A stretch of 64,000 bases of DNA from Paenibacillus oceani (GTDB lineage Bacteria; Bacillota; Bacilli; Paenibacillales; NBRC-103111), in contig NZ_JACXJA010000017.1 in the NCBI RefSeq assembly GCF_014705615.1, positions 1 to 64,000 of the forward strand, in the 5' to 3' direction. Under the pieces are notes generated by a model, which ran no database searches, was not told the DNA's origin, and worked only from the letters and a program-made list of their open reading frames with translations. Positions 25,448 to 34,765 of this stretch are shown here, piece after piece. The translations under genes and the position numbers were made by a program. How positions within the stretch are numbered: position 1 is the stretch's first letter; the number at the start of each line of letters is the position of its first letter.

Positions 25448-26254
25448 GTGCAACAAGCGATCGCGATATTGGATTCCGGGGTCGGAGGGCTGACGGTCGC
25501 GAAAGAAGTCATGCGGCAGCTTCCGATGGAAAACATACTATACTTCGGCGATACGGCGAGAGCGCCGTACGGCCCCAGAGATTCGGAAGAAGTGCTCGAG
25601 TTCACCCGGCAAATCGTAGATTATCTGCTTCAGTTCGGTCCGAAAATGATTGTTATCGCATGTAATACGGCAACCGCCATCGCGCTGCACAAAATCCGCT
25701 CGATGGTATCGATTCCTGTCGTCGGTGTCATTTATCCGGGCGCACGCGCGGCTATCAAATCGACGAGAAACGGAACGATTGGTGTGATCGGAACGGAAAA
25801 TACGATTCGCAGCGGAGCTTATCAGCAGGCTCTCCAGTCGATCAATCCGTCGATCCGGGTCGTCAGTCTGGCATGTCCCAGGCTCGTACCTCTCGTGGAG
25901 AACCGGATGTTCCGTTCCGAGGAGGCGAAGCTGGTGGTGGAGCAATCGCTCCGGCCTATGCGGCAAAGCGACATGGATTGTTTGATTTTAGGCTGTACGC
26001 ATTACCCGTATTTGTCGGAGGCGATCTCGGATGTGGTCGGTCCGGACGTATCGCTTATCAGCTCGGCCGACGAGACGGCCCGCGAGATCAGCGCGATTTT
26101 GTATCACAGAGGGCAACTGGCCGAGAACGGCGATTTGCCGGTACACCGTTTCTTTTGCAGCGGCAATACCGGTCTGTTCCAGGCGATCGCTCAGGAATGG
26201 CTTGGCGAGGAAATGAAAATATCGCCGGTTGTATGGCAGATGACCCGTCTGTAA
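25448..26254 (+). CDS. racE: Glutamate racemase
   Basis: Makes D-glutamate for peptidoglycan. The two catalytic cysteines lie in 'IACNTATA' and 'LGCTHYPYL'; substrate motifs 'ILDSGVGGLTV' and 'YFGDTARAPYGP' are intact. Length 268 is normal. GTG at 25448 follows AAAGGAAG. It is a single gene here. Confidence 0.96.
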   Translation: MQQAIAILDSGVGGLTVAKEVMRQLPMENILYFGDTARAPYGPRDSEEVLEFTRQIVDYLLQFGPKMIVIACNTATAIALHKIRSMVSIPVVGVIYPGARAAIKSTRNGTIGVIGTENTIRSGAYQQALQSINPSIRVVSLACPRLVPLVENRMFRSEEAKLVVEQSLRPMRQSDMDCLILGCTHYPYLSEAISDVVGPDVSLISSADETAREISAILYHRGQLAENGDLPVHRFFCSGNTGLFQAIAQEWLGEEMKISPVVWQMTRL

Positions 26255-26256
26255 GC

Positions 26257-26286
26257 GAAAAAATCCCCTCCGGTGAAGGAGGGGAT
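26257..26286 (-). terminator. Terminator of the DUF3054 gene
   Basis: On the minus strand ATCCCCTCC pairs with GGAGGGGAT, followed by TTTTTT. It may also end racE transcription from the other side. Confidence 0.75.
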
Positions 26287-26298
26287 CGCGGCTGTCTG

Positions 26299-26691
26299 TT
26301 ACTTGAACCGCCGATTGGGTAAAAACAAGGAGAAGAGCCAGACGCAGATCACTCTCCATACGGTCATAAAACCGGCAACCAAGGGGAACGCTACGATGGC
26401 GAACGATCCGCCAGGCAGACGTCCGAGCCAGACGGACCGGAGGGCAAGCCCGATCGGAACGGCGATCAGGCAGGTGAGCAGCGCCCAGCCGATTGCTTTG
26501 CGTACGGAGGCGATCGAGCTGAGCCGGTACGTCCGGGCGATGGCAAGCGCGGCGATCCAGCCGATCACGAAGGGCACCGCCGTCTCCAGCGAAGCGGACA
26601 GTGAGAAGGACATATCGTGATCTTCCCTGCCCAGCAGGACGAAGATGAACAGGACAAGCAAATCTCCGGCGACTAGCGCAATTCCAGGCAT
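26299..26691 (-). CDS. DUF3054 membrane protein
   Basis: A 130-residue protein with four membrane helices and a Pro/Gly-containing loop ('VWLGRLPGGSFAIVAFPLVAG'), matching DUF3054. The start follows AAGGAG. No function is known. Not co-transcribed with its neighbours. Confidence 0.75.
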   Translation of the reverse strand: MPGIALVAGDLLVLFIFVLLGREDHDMSFSLSASLETAVPFVIGWIAALAIARTYRLSSIASVRKAIGWALLTCLIAVPIGLALRSVWLGRLPGGSFAIVAFPLVAGFMTVWRVICVWLFSLFLPNRRFK

Positions 26692-26762
26692 TTCGTTTCA
26701 TTCTCCTTATTTCGTCATCATAAGCGCGATATACTAGCCACTAGCGGTAGGGAGGAATCGGC

Positions 26763-26999
26763 ATGATCCGCAGGCTGTTGTCTTACAAGCATTGGAGCAC
26801 GGTAGCCAGACGCGTCTATCGGCTGCTCGTCTCGAAGGACGTGCCCGCCGGAGAGAAGCTGCTGTTCGGCGTTCCGGTGCTGCTGTACTGGGTGCTTCCG
26901 GATGCGATGCCGTTTCTTCCGCTGGACGATATCGCGGTTACGATGATTGCGATGAACTATTTCGCCGGCCGGGCCGAGCGGAAGTTCGGAATCCGCTGA
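26763..26999 (+). CDS. Small DUF1232-like protein
   Basis: A 78-residue protein with a hydrophobic hairpin 'LYWVLPDAMPFLPLDDIAVTMIAMNYF' recalling DUF1232 (YkvA-type) proteins, in which an 'LPD...P..DD' motif is conserved. ATG at 26763 follows GGGAGGAA. Its role is unknown, and the family call is tentative. Confidence 0.6.
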   Translation: MIRRLLSYKHWSTVARRVYRLLVSKDVPAGEKLLFGVPVLLYWVLPDAMPFLPLDDIAVTMIAMNYFAGRAERKFGIR

Positions 27000-27004
27000 C
27001 GGCC

Positions 27005-28105
27005 TCACGTTTGCACCTTTTTGTCGTATTCCTCCTCCGGGAGCCGAATCCATCTGCGCAAATAACCTTGGTCGTACAGCGCTTTGACGAGAATGATCAG
27101 GATCGGCGATAAAATAACGCCGGCTACGCCGAACAGGGACAGCGAGACGATCATAAACGACAGCATCGTAAAGGCCGATACCCCGAGAGAGTCGCCGGTT
27201 ATTTTTGGTTCCAGAATTTGTCGCGTTCCGACCACGATAGCAAGCAGTATCGAGAGAATGACAGCCAGCTTTACATTGCCGATTACAAATAAATAGACGA
27301 TCCAAGGGATAAACACCGTCGATACACCCAGCAGCGGCAGGACGTCGAAGATGGCCGACAGCAGCGCGATCGAGAAAGCGTTCTTGACGCCGAGCACGAG
27401 CAGCGCGATAAAGATAATGATGAAGGTCAGCGAGATCAGCAGCATCTGCGACTTAATATAGGTGACGATCCCTTTCAATACGTTTTCTTTGAGAAAGAAA
27501 AACGCTGTCTTGAACGTGCGCGGAGTTTTGTCCGTGGCGAACCGCTTCCACGTCTCGATCTCGATGCTCAAAAAGTAGGCGAGGATGATCCCGATCGCGA
27601 AATTGAACAAAAACGACGAGAACGAAGTCAGCAGATTAAACAGTCCGCCGAGAAACGCGGTTGCGAGCTTCGCTCCTTTTTCAGTGATGACAGTCGAATA
27701 TTCCTTCACCTGGAGCAGCCAGTCGTCCGGAATCGTTTCCAGCTTCGACTGCCAGAAGCCCATATTGTTGACGATCTCCTGCTGAAGAATGGTGGCGTAT
27801 ACCGGTATCTTTTGAATAAGCTGATAAATTTGGGTGGTGAAGATTGCTCCGGCTCCGATGACGACGCCAAGGATGACGACGACGAACACAAGCGTAGATA
27901 TCGAGGTGGCGATCGACTTCTTTAGTCCTCTGCGGTTCAAAAACCGCGCAAACGGCTCGATGACGACGAAGATGGCGAAGGCCAAAAAGATCGGCGTCGC
28001 GATCCGGTACAAGTAGCTGAAGGCGAGCATGAACAAATAGATGGTCAACACCATCAGACCGATGTCGAATACGGTCTTGTAATATTTCCGATAAAACGAA
28101 AGCAT
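27005..28105 (-). CDS. AI-2E family transporter
   Basis: Membrane protein of 366 residues with about eight helices in the AI-2E/YtvI arrangement: two N-terminal helices, a soluble middle part (about 100-160) and a C-terminal block with 'LLSAIFDVLPLLGV' and 'EPKITGDSLGVSAF'. ATG at 28105 follows GAGGTG. Members are proposed exporters or ion antiporters; the substrate here cannot be told. Confidence 0.85.
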   Translation of the reverse strand: MLSFYRKYYKTVFDIGLMVLTIYLFMLAFSYLYRIATPIFLAFAIFVVIEPFARFLNRRGLKKSIATSISTLVFVVVILGVVIGAGAIFTTQIYQLIQKIPVYATILQQEIVNNMGFWQSKLETIPDDWLLQVKEYSTVITEKGAKLATAFLGGLFNLLTSFSSFLFNFAIGIILAYFLSIEIETWKRFATDKTPRTFKTAFFFLKENVLKGIVTYIKSQMLLISLTFIIIFIALLVLGVKNAFSIALLSAIFDVLPLLGVSTVFIPWIVYLFVIGNVKLAVILSILLAIVVGTRQILEPKITGDSLGVSAFTMLSFMIVSLSLFGVAGVILSPILIILVKALYDQGYLRRWIRLPEEEYDKKVQT

Positions 28106-28246
28106 GGGTTCACCTCGAAATGGGATGGGCTTTTCATCATTTTATCGGTTTGCGAAATGGAAGTCCACAAAAGTTAGACGATGCCGGGAAAACGTGGTAT
28201 CATTTTGAAGGTGGAACACGTCACGTCACGCAAAGGAGTGGGAGCA

Positions 28247-28549
28247 ATGAACGTCAAAATAACAAGAAGCGCGGCGAAGGTGCTTTTGAATGAACTGGAT
28301 CTGGAAGAAAACAAGGGGCTAAAGGTGCGGGTTAAGGTCGACTTTACGCATGGCAACCATGTCCACTACGCTCTTGGACTGGACGAGCCTACAGATGAAG
28401 ACATCATTGTCGCCACGGATAAGGGCATCGATGTCGTGCTGGAGAAAAGCGAGCAGATGCTCGATGGCGTCAGAATCGATTACTTGTACTTGCCGAACGA
28501 AGGGTTTGTCATCACGAATCCGAACAAGGGCAACCACGGCGATCATTGA
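28247..28549 (+). CDS. HesB/IscA-like protein lacking cysteines
   Basis: A 100-residue protein with the HesB fold outline ('VKITRSAAKVLLNELDL' at the start, 'GLKVRVKVDF', 'VLEKSEQMLDGVRIDYLY'). It contains no cysteine at all, so it cannot hold an Fe-S cluster as IscA or SufA do. ATG at 28247 follows AAAGGAGTGGG; the frame opens earlier. It lies upstream of a Cys-rich DUF1450 protein. Confidence 0.7.
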   Translation: MNVKITRSAAKVLLNELDLEENKGLKVRVKVDFTHGNHVHYALGLDEPTDEDIIVATDKGIDVVLEKSEQMLDGVRIDYLYLPNEGFVITNPNKGNHGDH

Positions 28550-28647
28550 TCACATGCCGGACTTTAAACCAGGTTTGACTCCAGAGCAAGCATGCTGCTC
28601 TGGCTTTGGATCAGAGTGCGTAAGCACAGCGGGAAGAGGTACGGACC

Positions 28648-28872
28648 ATGGCCAATGACATCCGCGTTTGCGACAAGTGCAAACATATGAAGATGAAGAC
28701 GACGCTGTCCAAGCTGCAGAAGCTTGCTCCGGATACGGATATCAAAGTGGGCTGCAAGTCATATTGCGGTCCTTGCTCGCGGGCGGCGTTTATTTTCATT
28801 AACGGCCGCTATGTCACGGCACCGACCGAAGACGAAGCGATCGAGAAGGCGCTCAAATATATAAAGGCGTGA
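28648..28872 (+). CDS. DUF1450 (YuzB-like) small protein
   Basis: A 74-residue protein with N-terminal 'CDKCKH' and the family motif 'GCKSYCGPCSRAAFIFINGRYV', like Bacillus YuzB. The fold is thought thioredoxin-like; CxxC pairs suggest a redox or metal role. ATG at 28648 follows AGAGG. It may be co-transcribed with the HesB-like gene 100 nt upstream. Confidence 0.78.
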   Translation: MANDIRVCDKCKHMKMKTTLSKLQKLAPDTDIKVGCKSYCGPCSRAAFIFINGRYVTAPTEDEAIEKALKYIKA

Positions 28873-29040
28873 TCGTCTGGCAACTATGCGCCTTACGAAG
28901 CACCTCCCGGCAATCATCGGACAAACGTGTTACGTTTCTCCTTTGTGATTCCCAGGGGGTGCTTTTTGGCATGCCGTTAGGCGGGAGCGGATCATTCGAA
29001 ATGAATTTGAACGATCACACAAGCATGGTCCGGCGCAGCC

Positions 29041-29277
29041 TTAACGCTTCGACTTCGGACTTGGCTTGGCCGGTCCTCTTCTGCGGGTAACCTGGTTTTG
29101 GCGCTGCTTGATCAGATAGTAGCCGTTCCAAACGCCAGCGATCCCCCCCAGCACCAGAACCGTCTGCATCCACAGGTCGTCCTTCTGGTATAGGAATACG
29201 AGTATAGACGTTACGGCAAAGGCGATCGCGATGATTAGCTCGACGATGACAAGCAAGAGCAGTTTGTTGGAACGCAT
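29041..29277 (-). CDS. Small two-helix membrane protein
   Basis: A 78-residue protein with two membrane helices (about 5-27 and 36-55) and a basic C-terminal tail ('KQRQNQVTRRRGPAKPSPKSKR'). ATG at 29277 follows AAGGAGAG. No family recognised. Confidence 0.6.
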   Translation of the reverse strand: MRSNKLLLLVIVELIIAIAFAVTSILVFLYQKDDLWMQTVLVLGGIAGVWNGYYLIKQRQNQVTRRRGPAKPSPKSKR

Positions 29278-29427
29278 GATGTTCTCTCCTTTTCGAGGCC
29301 GGCGGTTGCCCGGACAATCGGCTGCTCCTTCTATCATAACAAAAGCATGCGCACTACGATACAGCCTGTCCCGCTTCATGGTATATTAAAAGTAAAAAGA
29401 AGTGAGCAGCCTGGAGGGAGAGAGCGT

Positions 29428-30546
29428 ATGGAACTGATTTTTATAGCGTCTCTGATCATCGTGATCGTGTTGTTTCTGATAACCCGGCTTACCGGCAAGA
29501 ACAAGTCCCGGTCCGCAGGTAGACGAGGGGGACCGGTCCGCAAAAGCGCGCCGCCGAACCGCAAAGAGTATCGGACCGGCGTCTTGCCAGCTCATCTCGG
29601 TCTGGCATCGGACATTCCGCTGACGTCTATTGCGCGTGAACTGGAGTCGGCGTTCCAGACGTTGTTCGTCCCGCAGCTTAAGCGTCGGGTACTCGATAAA
29701 TATCCGCGGATGACCGAGGCGGAGTACGACTGGAAAGTTCTCGAGCTGAAACGGTATTTGTTAATGAGTGCGGTGATGCGCGGAGTGCCGATGTTTAGCC
29801 GCGAAGTAGACGATATTTGGCATGAGATGCTGATGTTTACCCGCGAGTACGAGACGTTCTGCAACAGCTGGTACGGACGGACCGTTCACCATGCGCCGCA
29901 CGGAGAAGCGGCGCCGATGCCCGGAGAGCGGGCATGGTTCGATTGGGTGTACAGCCAGCTGTTCGTGCCGACGGAATACAGCGGGCAGATCTGGCGCGGA
30001 TTTTTCCGTTATCCGCTGGATGCGCAGCTGCTGGAGGAAGTGGAGCGGCAATCGCCGGACAAGCTTGCCTCGTCCCGTTTCAATCGCGCCTCGATGGACG
30101 TCAGTCCGGATGCGGAGAAAACGATCGGATTGCTGATCGGCAGGCTGAAGGAACAGATCGGTAACGCAAAAATGGCAGATGGGAACGAACCGGACGGCAA
30201 ACCTGTAACGCGCAATGCCCAACACTCGTCCGGAGCGAACCATTCGAATACGTCCGATTATACGATGCTTGCAACGTCGATGGTGATGTTCTCGGTTATC
30301 GACCCGGTGGGTTATACCGAGCAGATGGAGGATGTGCTGCCGGAGGAGGAGAAGAAAAATCAGGCTTCGTGCGGCTCGTCATCCTGCTCCGGGACGTTCG
30401 GTGACGACCGTTCCGACTCCCGGGACTCCGGCGATTCCGGCAGCGGTTCGGACGGCGGCTCGTCCGGAGATTCCGGAAGTTCCGGAGGCTCCTCGTCGTG
30501 CAGCTCGTCCTCGTGCTCTTCGGGATGCGGCGGCGGGGGAGACTGA
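29428..30546 (+). CDS. GRDP-like membrane protein with Ser/Gly/Cys tail
   Basis: N-terminal membrane helix (about 2-20), a basic stretch, then a helical domain with 'VDDIWHEMLMFTREYETFC', which recalls the 'WH...Y..FC' repeat of glycine-rich-domain (GRDP-like) proteins. The last 60 residues are almost only Ser, Gly, Asp and Cys ('SSCSSSSCSSGCGGGGD'). ATG at 29428 follows GGAGGGAGAG. The tail is typical of such membrane proteins of unknown role; function is not assigned. Confidence 0.7.
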   Translation: MELIFIASLIIVIVLFLITRLTGKNKSRSAGRRGGPVRKSAPPNRKEYRTGVLPAHLGLASDIPLTSIARELESAFQTLFVPQLKRRVLDKYPRMTEAEYDWKVLELKRYLLMSAVMRGVPMFSREVDDIWHEMLMFTREYETFCNSWYGRTVHHAPHGEAAPMPGERAWFDWVYSQLFVPTEYSGQIWRGFFRYPLDAQLLEEVERQSPDKLASSRFNRASMDVSPDAEKTIGLLIGRLKEQIGNAKMADGNEPDGKPVTRNAQHSSGANHSNTSDYTMLATSMVMFSVIDPVGYTEQMEDVLPEEEKKNQASCGSSSCSGTFGDDRSDSRDSGDSGSGSDGGSSGDSGSSGGSSSCSSSSCSSGCGGGGD

Positions 30547-30582
30547 CGGTCACTCTACTGCCTGCCGCTCGATCCGGAGTCC

Positions 30583-30630
30583 AAAAAAAACAAACCCCGC
30601 CTGTTCCGGCTGACCGGAGGAAGGCGGGGT
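30583..30630 (-). terminator. Terminator of wrbA
   Basis: On the minus strand ACCCCGCCT and AGGCGGGGT-type arms form a stem with an inner CCGG/CCGG pair, followed by TTTGTTTTTTTT. Confidence 0.82.
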
Positions 30631-30645
30631 CGGCTATGGATAAGC

Positions 30646-31260
30646 TTAGCTGGATTGTCCGGCCTTTACCCAGCCGGCTACCGTTGCCGTACGCTTAGCC
30701 TGATGTCTCGCCGCCTGCAGGACGGCGTCCGGAATCTCGCCGCTGTCCACCGCTGTGGCGCTAGTTCCGTACGGGTTGCCCCCGGCCTGGAACGTGATTG
30801 GATCGGTATAGCCCGGAGCGGCGACGATCGCCCCCCAGTGATACATCGTCGTATACAGCGACAGAACGGTCGCTTCCTGGCCGCCGTGCGGGTTGCTGGC
30901 GCTGGTCATCGCGGAGACGACTTTGTTGACGAGCTTGCCTTGGAACCATAAACCGCCTGTTGTATCGAAAAACTGCTTCATTTGCGAAGCCATGTTGCCA
31001 AAACGCGTCGGCGTGCTGAATATGATCGCGTCCGCCCATTCGATGTCCGCATGCGTCACTTCCGGCACATCCTTGGTCGCTTCCGCGTGCGCCTTCCACG
31101 CCGGGTTGGAGGCGATCGCCTGCTCGGGAGCCGTCTCTGGTACACGGACGACTTTTACCTCGGCACCGATCTCTTTGGCTCCTTCCGCCGCCGCTTGGGC
31201 CAGCTTGTAGTTCGTTCCGGTGGAGCTGTAATAGACGATAGCCAATTTTACATTACTCAC
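30646..31260 (-). CDS. wrbA: NAD(P)H:quinone oxidoreductase WrbA
   Basis: Flavodoxin-like two-electron quinone reductase protecting against quinone stress. FMN loop '[12 protein letters not shown]', '[18 protein letters not shown]' and the C-terminal '[11 protein letters not shown]' are intact; 204 residues. Transcribed from a clean promoter at 31336-31308 with a dyad at the start site, so probably repressed in the absence of electrophiles. Confidence 0.93.
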   Translation of the reverse strand: MSNVKLAIVYYSSTGTNYKLAQAAAEGAKEIGAEVKVVRVPETAPEQAIASNPAWKAHAEATKDVPEVTHADIEWADAIIFSTPTRFGNMASQMKQFFDTTGGLWFQGKLVNKVVSAMTSASNPHGGQEATVLSLYTTMYHWGAIVAAPGYTDPITFQAGGNPYGTSATAVDSGEIPDAVLQAARHQAKRTATVAGWVKAGQSS

Positions 31261-31292
31261 GATCTCATCCTCCTTTTGTCTTTGAACATTAA

Positions 31293-31336
31293 TAAGTAAC
31301 TTACCAAAGTATAGTTAATATCATCTTTGTTGTCAA
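31293..31336 (-). promoter_or_regulatory. wrbA promoter and operator-like dyad
   Basis: On the minus strand TTGACA (31336-31331), a 17-bp spacer and TATACT (31313-31308). Directly downstream, TAAGT-A-ACTTA (31293-31303) is an inverted repeat at about the start site, as expected for a repressor operator. Confidence 0.7.
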
Positions 31337-31459
31337 ACCAAAACACGGCCGTCCGAATGAAAGGGCGCCACAATCAATATGTACATTACCCCAACTTCTT
31401 ATGCATGAAACGGTAAAGTCTCCATTTCGGGCAGCATGTTATGGACGTCGGCATCCGGA

Positions 31460-32230
31460 CTAATGAGCCGGTCCGTCTATAGTTACGGAAGCCGCCAGCG
31501 GCAGGTGGTCGGATGCCAGCGAAGCGGTCACGGCAGCATCGACGGGCGTCAGATCCGGAGAGCACCATATATAGTCGATGCACTTTACGGCAACCGGAGC
31601 GCCGCCGGCGGCGGACAGAAACGTCGGATCGTGGCGGCCGCCGTGAACGGACGCATACGTATCGCTCAGGACGGCGAGCAGGGGTGAAAGCTCCGGGCTG
31701 TTCGGCAGCGCGTTAAAATCCCCGGTTACGATGCAGCGTTCCGGACCGCCCGCCAAATACACCTCGACGAGCCGCAACGTCTGAGCGATCCGTTCCTGGT
31801 CGGACAGTCCCAGATGGGTGTTCAGCACGCGCACTGTCTCGCTACCAACCTGAAGACGTGCTTCCAGCAAGCCGCGCGGTTCGTTCCAGCCGCCGGGCGT
31901 GTCGATCCGGGGCAGCACGTGGTTGCGGCTCGATACGATCGGATACCGGCTTAAAATCGCGACGCCGTATTGCCGGCGATGTCCTCCACTGCCGGGCTGC
32001 GGGTCCATATCCAGGTTAGGGCCATATACGGCGTGCATCCCGAGAGAACGCGCCAACAAGGCGGTCTGGTCCTGCCAGCCGCTCCTCTCCCCATAATATT
32101 TGTCGACCTCCTGCAATCCGATTACATCCGCTCCGCTGTCCCGGAGAACGTCTGTCGTGCGTTCCAAATCCTGCCGTCCATCGATGCCCAGCCCGTGACA
32201 AATGTTAAAGGAAACAACTTTCAGATTCAC
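31460..32230 (-). CDS. Endonuclease/exonuclease/phosphatase family protein
   Basis: EEP-fold metal-dependent phosphoesterase with the ordered motifs 'VVSFNICHGLG', 'DVIGLQEVD' (metal Glu), 'LNTHLGL', 'IVTGDFNALPNS' and 'SDHLPL'. I prefer GTG at 32230 just before the fold; the frame is open to 32335, where it would overlap a terminator. No signal peptide. The substrate (nucleic acid, phospholipid or inositol phosphate) cannot be told. Confidence 0.85.
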   Translation of the reverse strand: MNLKVVSFNICHGLGIDGRQDLERTTDVLRDSGADVIGLQEVDKYYGERSGWQDQTALLARSLGMHAVYGPNLDMDPQPGSGGHRRQYGVAILSRYPIVSSRNHVLPRIDTPGGWNEPRGLLEARLQVGSETVRVLNTHLGLSDQERIAQTLRLVEVYLAGGPERCIVTGDFNALPNSPELSPLLAVLSDTYASVHGGRHDPTFLSAAGGAPVAVKCIDYIWCSPDLTPVDAAVTASLASDHLPLAASVTIDGPAH

Positions 32231-32333
32231 TCCGCTCGCCTGCCTTTCTTCCTGTTGGGATTCCCGTTTACCGTTATTGTAAAGTATGGGATTTCTACAG
32301 GGCAAGCAGGCAATGGGGCGATCCGCTTCCGTC

Positions 32334-32390
32334 AAAAAAAAGCTTCCGTCCCCCTGGCACAGCTAAGCGGCGGCAAGGCGGATCGGAAGC
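32334..32390 (-). terminator. Terminator of the sulfate operon
   Basis: On the minus strand GCTTCCGATCC pairs with GGACGGAAGC around a long loop, then eight T residues. It follows yezD by about 110 nt. Confidence 0.7.
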
Positions 32391-32501
32391 ATGCGGCGTC
32401 CTTCGATTTCTGTTTACATCGGGAAGGGGCTCCGGTTAGCAGCTTTTGCTCCGTTTTCAGAAAGGCTAACTTCGCAGCAGTTCCAGGGAACGGCTGGCCT
32501 T

Positions 32502-32705
32502 TTACTGACTCCGTTTTTTTAGCGTCTCGGGACGCGCGCGGGTTTGAAGTTGCGCGAAAGCATCGAACCTTTTGCGTTCGGTCCGTTCAATCTGCACGAT
32601 CTTACCGTCGTGCACAATAATTTGCACGCTTCCGTATTCCATTCCTTCTAAGCTGCCGAGTATGCGTTCTGTCCATACGTCGTCCAATTGAACCGGATTG
32701 CTCAT
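32502..32705 (-). CDS. yezD: YezD-like DUF2292 protein
   Basis: A 67-residue protein with the family core 'GMEYGSVQIIVHDGKIVQIERTE'. ATG at 32705 follows GGAGGGA. DUF2292 genes often lie with sulfate or sulfonate assimilation genes, as here at the end of the cys operon. Function unknown; a nucleic-acid or regulatory role is only a guess. Confidence 0.8.
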   Translation of the reverse strand: MSNPVQLDDVWTERILGSLEGMEYGSVQIIVHDGKIVQIERTERKRFDAFAQLQTRARPETLKKRSQ

Positions 32706-32771
32706 CGCGATTCCCTCCAACATTTGTATTTTTGCACAGCGGGCCAAACAGTTGTTTCTGTCGTCTCGTTC

Positions 32772-33833
32772 TTAAATATTAATCGGCATCGGATCGGTCT
32801 TCATCGCGTTCTCGACGATCCGGGACTGCCGGTCGTTAAACAAGTACAGTCTATGAATGAGTACGAGTACCTCGTCCCCCGTCTTAAGCGGGGTTTTCTC
32901 CAGAGAGCGGTAAGCGAATACCGACTGGCTGCCCAGGTTTATCTCGACCTGCCAGCTGCTGCCCCGGAAGTAGACGCCCCGCACGACTCCGGTCTCCGCG
33001 GCCAAAGGAGTCGAGAGCTCACCGGGCGTCCCGACCTCGACGAACTCCGGGCGGATGATCGCTTTGGCGCCGGGAAGCTCGCCCGCGAACCCTTTCAGCC
33101 GGGAGGGATCGTCCAGTTGGCTCGATTCCCCGATAAAGCCGGCGACAAACGGAGTTTGCGGGTTTTTGTAAATTTCAAGCGGCGATCCTTTCTGCTCCAG
33201 ACGTCCTCCGCCTACAATCATAATTTCGTCAGCCACCTCGACCGCTTCCTCCTGATCGTGAGTGACAAATATCGTCGTAATCCCGATCCGCTCGATCGTC
33301 GATCTCAGCCAGGACCGCAGCTCCTTGCGCACCTTGGCGTCGATGGCGGCGAACGGTTCATCGAGCAGCAGCAGGTGAGGCTCGGGGGCCAGGGCGCGGG
33401 CGAAGGCGACACGCTGACGCTGGCCGCCGGACAGCTGGTTCGGATACCGGTTCTCCAGCCCTTTCAGGCCGGTCAGCTCGATCAGCTCGGATACCCGATG
33501 CCGGATATGGGCTTTCGGCTTTTTTTGCACGGTCAGGCCGAAGGCGATATTGTCGTACACGGTCATGTGCCGGAACAGGGCGTAGTTCTGAAAGACGAAG
33601 CCGATGCCCCGCTGCTGGGGAGGGACGTCGTTGACCCGTTTGCCGTTGATGAAAATATCGCCCGAATCCGGCGTCTCCAGTCCCGCCAGCATGCGCAGGA
33701 TCGTCGTCTTGCCGCCGCCGCTCGGTCCGAGCAGGCCGATCAGATTGCCTTTGCTGATCCCGAAGCTGATACGGTCCGAAGCGGTGAAGTTGCCGAATGT
33801 TTTTACAAGATCCTTCACTTCGATATACATCAT
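32772..33833 (-). CDS. cysA: Sulfate ABC transporter ATP-binding protein
   Basis: Energises sulfate/thiosulfate uptake. Walker A 'GPSGGGKTT', ABC signature 'LSGGQRQR', Walker B 'LLLLDEPFAAID' and H-loop 'THDQEEA' are intact, followed by a C-terminal TOBE-like regulatory part. 353 residues. Start overlaps the cysW stop by 4 nt, so translation is coupled. Confidence 0.93.
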   Translation of the reverse strand: MMYIEVKDLVKTFGNFTASDRISFGISKGNLIGLLGPSGGGKTTILRMLAGLETPDSGDIFINGKRVNDVPPQQRGIGFVFQNYALFRHMTVYDNIAFGLTVQKKPKAHIRHRVSELIELTGLKGLENRYPNQLSGGQRQRVAFARALAPEPHLLLLDEPFAAIDAKVRKELRSWLRSTIERIGITTIFVTHDQEEAVEVADEIMIVGGGRLEQKGSPLEIYKNPQTPFVAGFIGESSQLDDPSRLKGFAGELPGAKAIIRPEFVEVGTPGELSTPLAAETGVVRGVYFRGSSWQVEINLGSQSVFAYRSLEKTPLKTGDEVLVLIHRLYLFNDRQSRIVENAMKTDPMPINI

Positions 33834-34750
33834 TCATTCCCTCCCGGAAGCTTCGCCTGCCCGGACAATCCTGCTGCTGCAGCCTGATGATGCTTCCACT
33901 CGACGATGCTTTTGACGACCAGCGTAAGAAGCGCAAGCAGGACGAGCAGCGAGGCGACGGCGAAGGAGGCGGCGAACTGGTATTCGTTGTACAAAATCTC
34001 CACATGGAGCGGAATCGTGTTTGTCTCACCCCGGATATGTCCGGATACGACGGAGACGGCGCCGAACTCGCCCATGGCCCGTGCGTTACAGAGGATGATG
34101 CCGTACAGCAATCCCCATTTTACATTCGGAAGCGTGACCCGCCAGAACAGCGTCCAGGCGCTTGCGCCCAAGGAAACGGCGGCTTCCTCCTCCTGATTGC
34201 CCTGCGCCTGCATCAGCGGGATCAGCTCGCGGGCGACGAACGGGAAGGTGACGAAGATGGTCGCCAACACGATGCCCGGCAGGGCGAAGATGATCGGGAT
34301 GCCGTGATCGATGAAGAACGGGCCGAACCAGCCTTGCGCTCCGAACAGCAGGACGAAGATCAGGCCGGATATCACGGGCGAGATGGCAAACGGCAGGTCG
34401 ATTAACGTAATCAGAAACTGTTTGCCGCGAAAGCTGAACTTGGCGATCGCCCACGCCGCCGCGATTCCGAATCCGGTGTTCAGCGGTACGGCGACCGCGG
34501 CGGTAACCAGCGTCAGCCGGATGGCGGACAATGCTTCCGGATCGACGATCGAGGCGATGAATACTTCGGCGCCTTTGCGGAACGCTTGGGTAAAGACGGT
34601 GACGAGCGGCAATATAAGCACGAGCACGATGAACAGGAGGGCGATGGCGATCAACGTCCATTTGACGACGGCTGATTCGCTGGTGGCTCCCGTCCGGGTA
34701 CGGCTTGCCGGCGAAGGCGAAGCGGTGCGTGCGGCGACGGTTCCGGCCAT
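33830..34750 (-). CDS. cysW: Sulfate ABC transporter permease CysW
   Basis: Inner-membrane permease of the sulfate importer, six helices, with the ABC-docking EAA loop ('EEEAAVSLGASAWTLFWRVTLP') and the CysW-typical end. An Ala/Arg/Thr-rich N-terminal extension of about 28 residues precedes the first helix. ATG at 34750 follows AGGAGG. It lies between cysT and cysA. Confidence 0.93.
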   Translation of the reverse strand: MAGTVAARTASPSPASRTRTGATSESAVVKWTLIAIALLFIVLVLILPLVTVFTQAFRKGAEVFIASIVDPEALSAIRLTLVTAAVAVPLNTGFGIAAAWAIAKFSFRGKQFLITLIDLPFAISPVISGLIFVLLFGAQGWFGPFFIDHGIPIIFALPGIVLATIFVTFPFVARELIPLMQAQGNQEEEAAVSLGASAWTLFWRVTLPNVKWGLLYGIILCNARAMGEFGAVSVVSGHIRGETNTIPLHVEILYNEYQFAASFAVASLLVLLALLTLVVKSIVEWKHHQAAAAGLSGQAKLPGGNE

Positions 34751-34765
34751 AGTGGTTCCCTCCTC

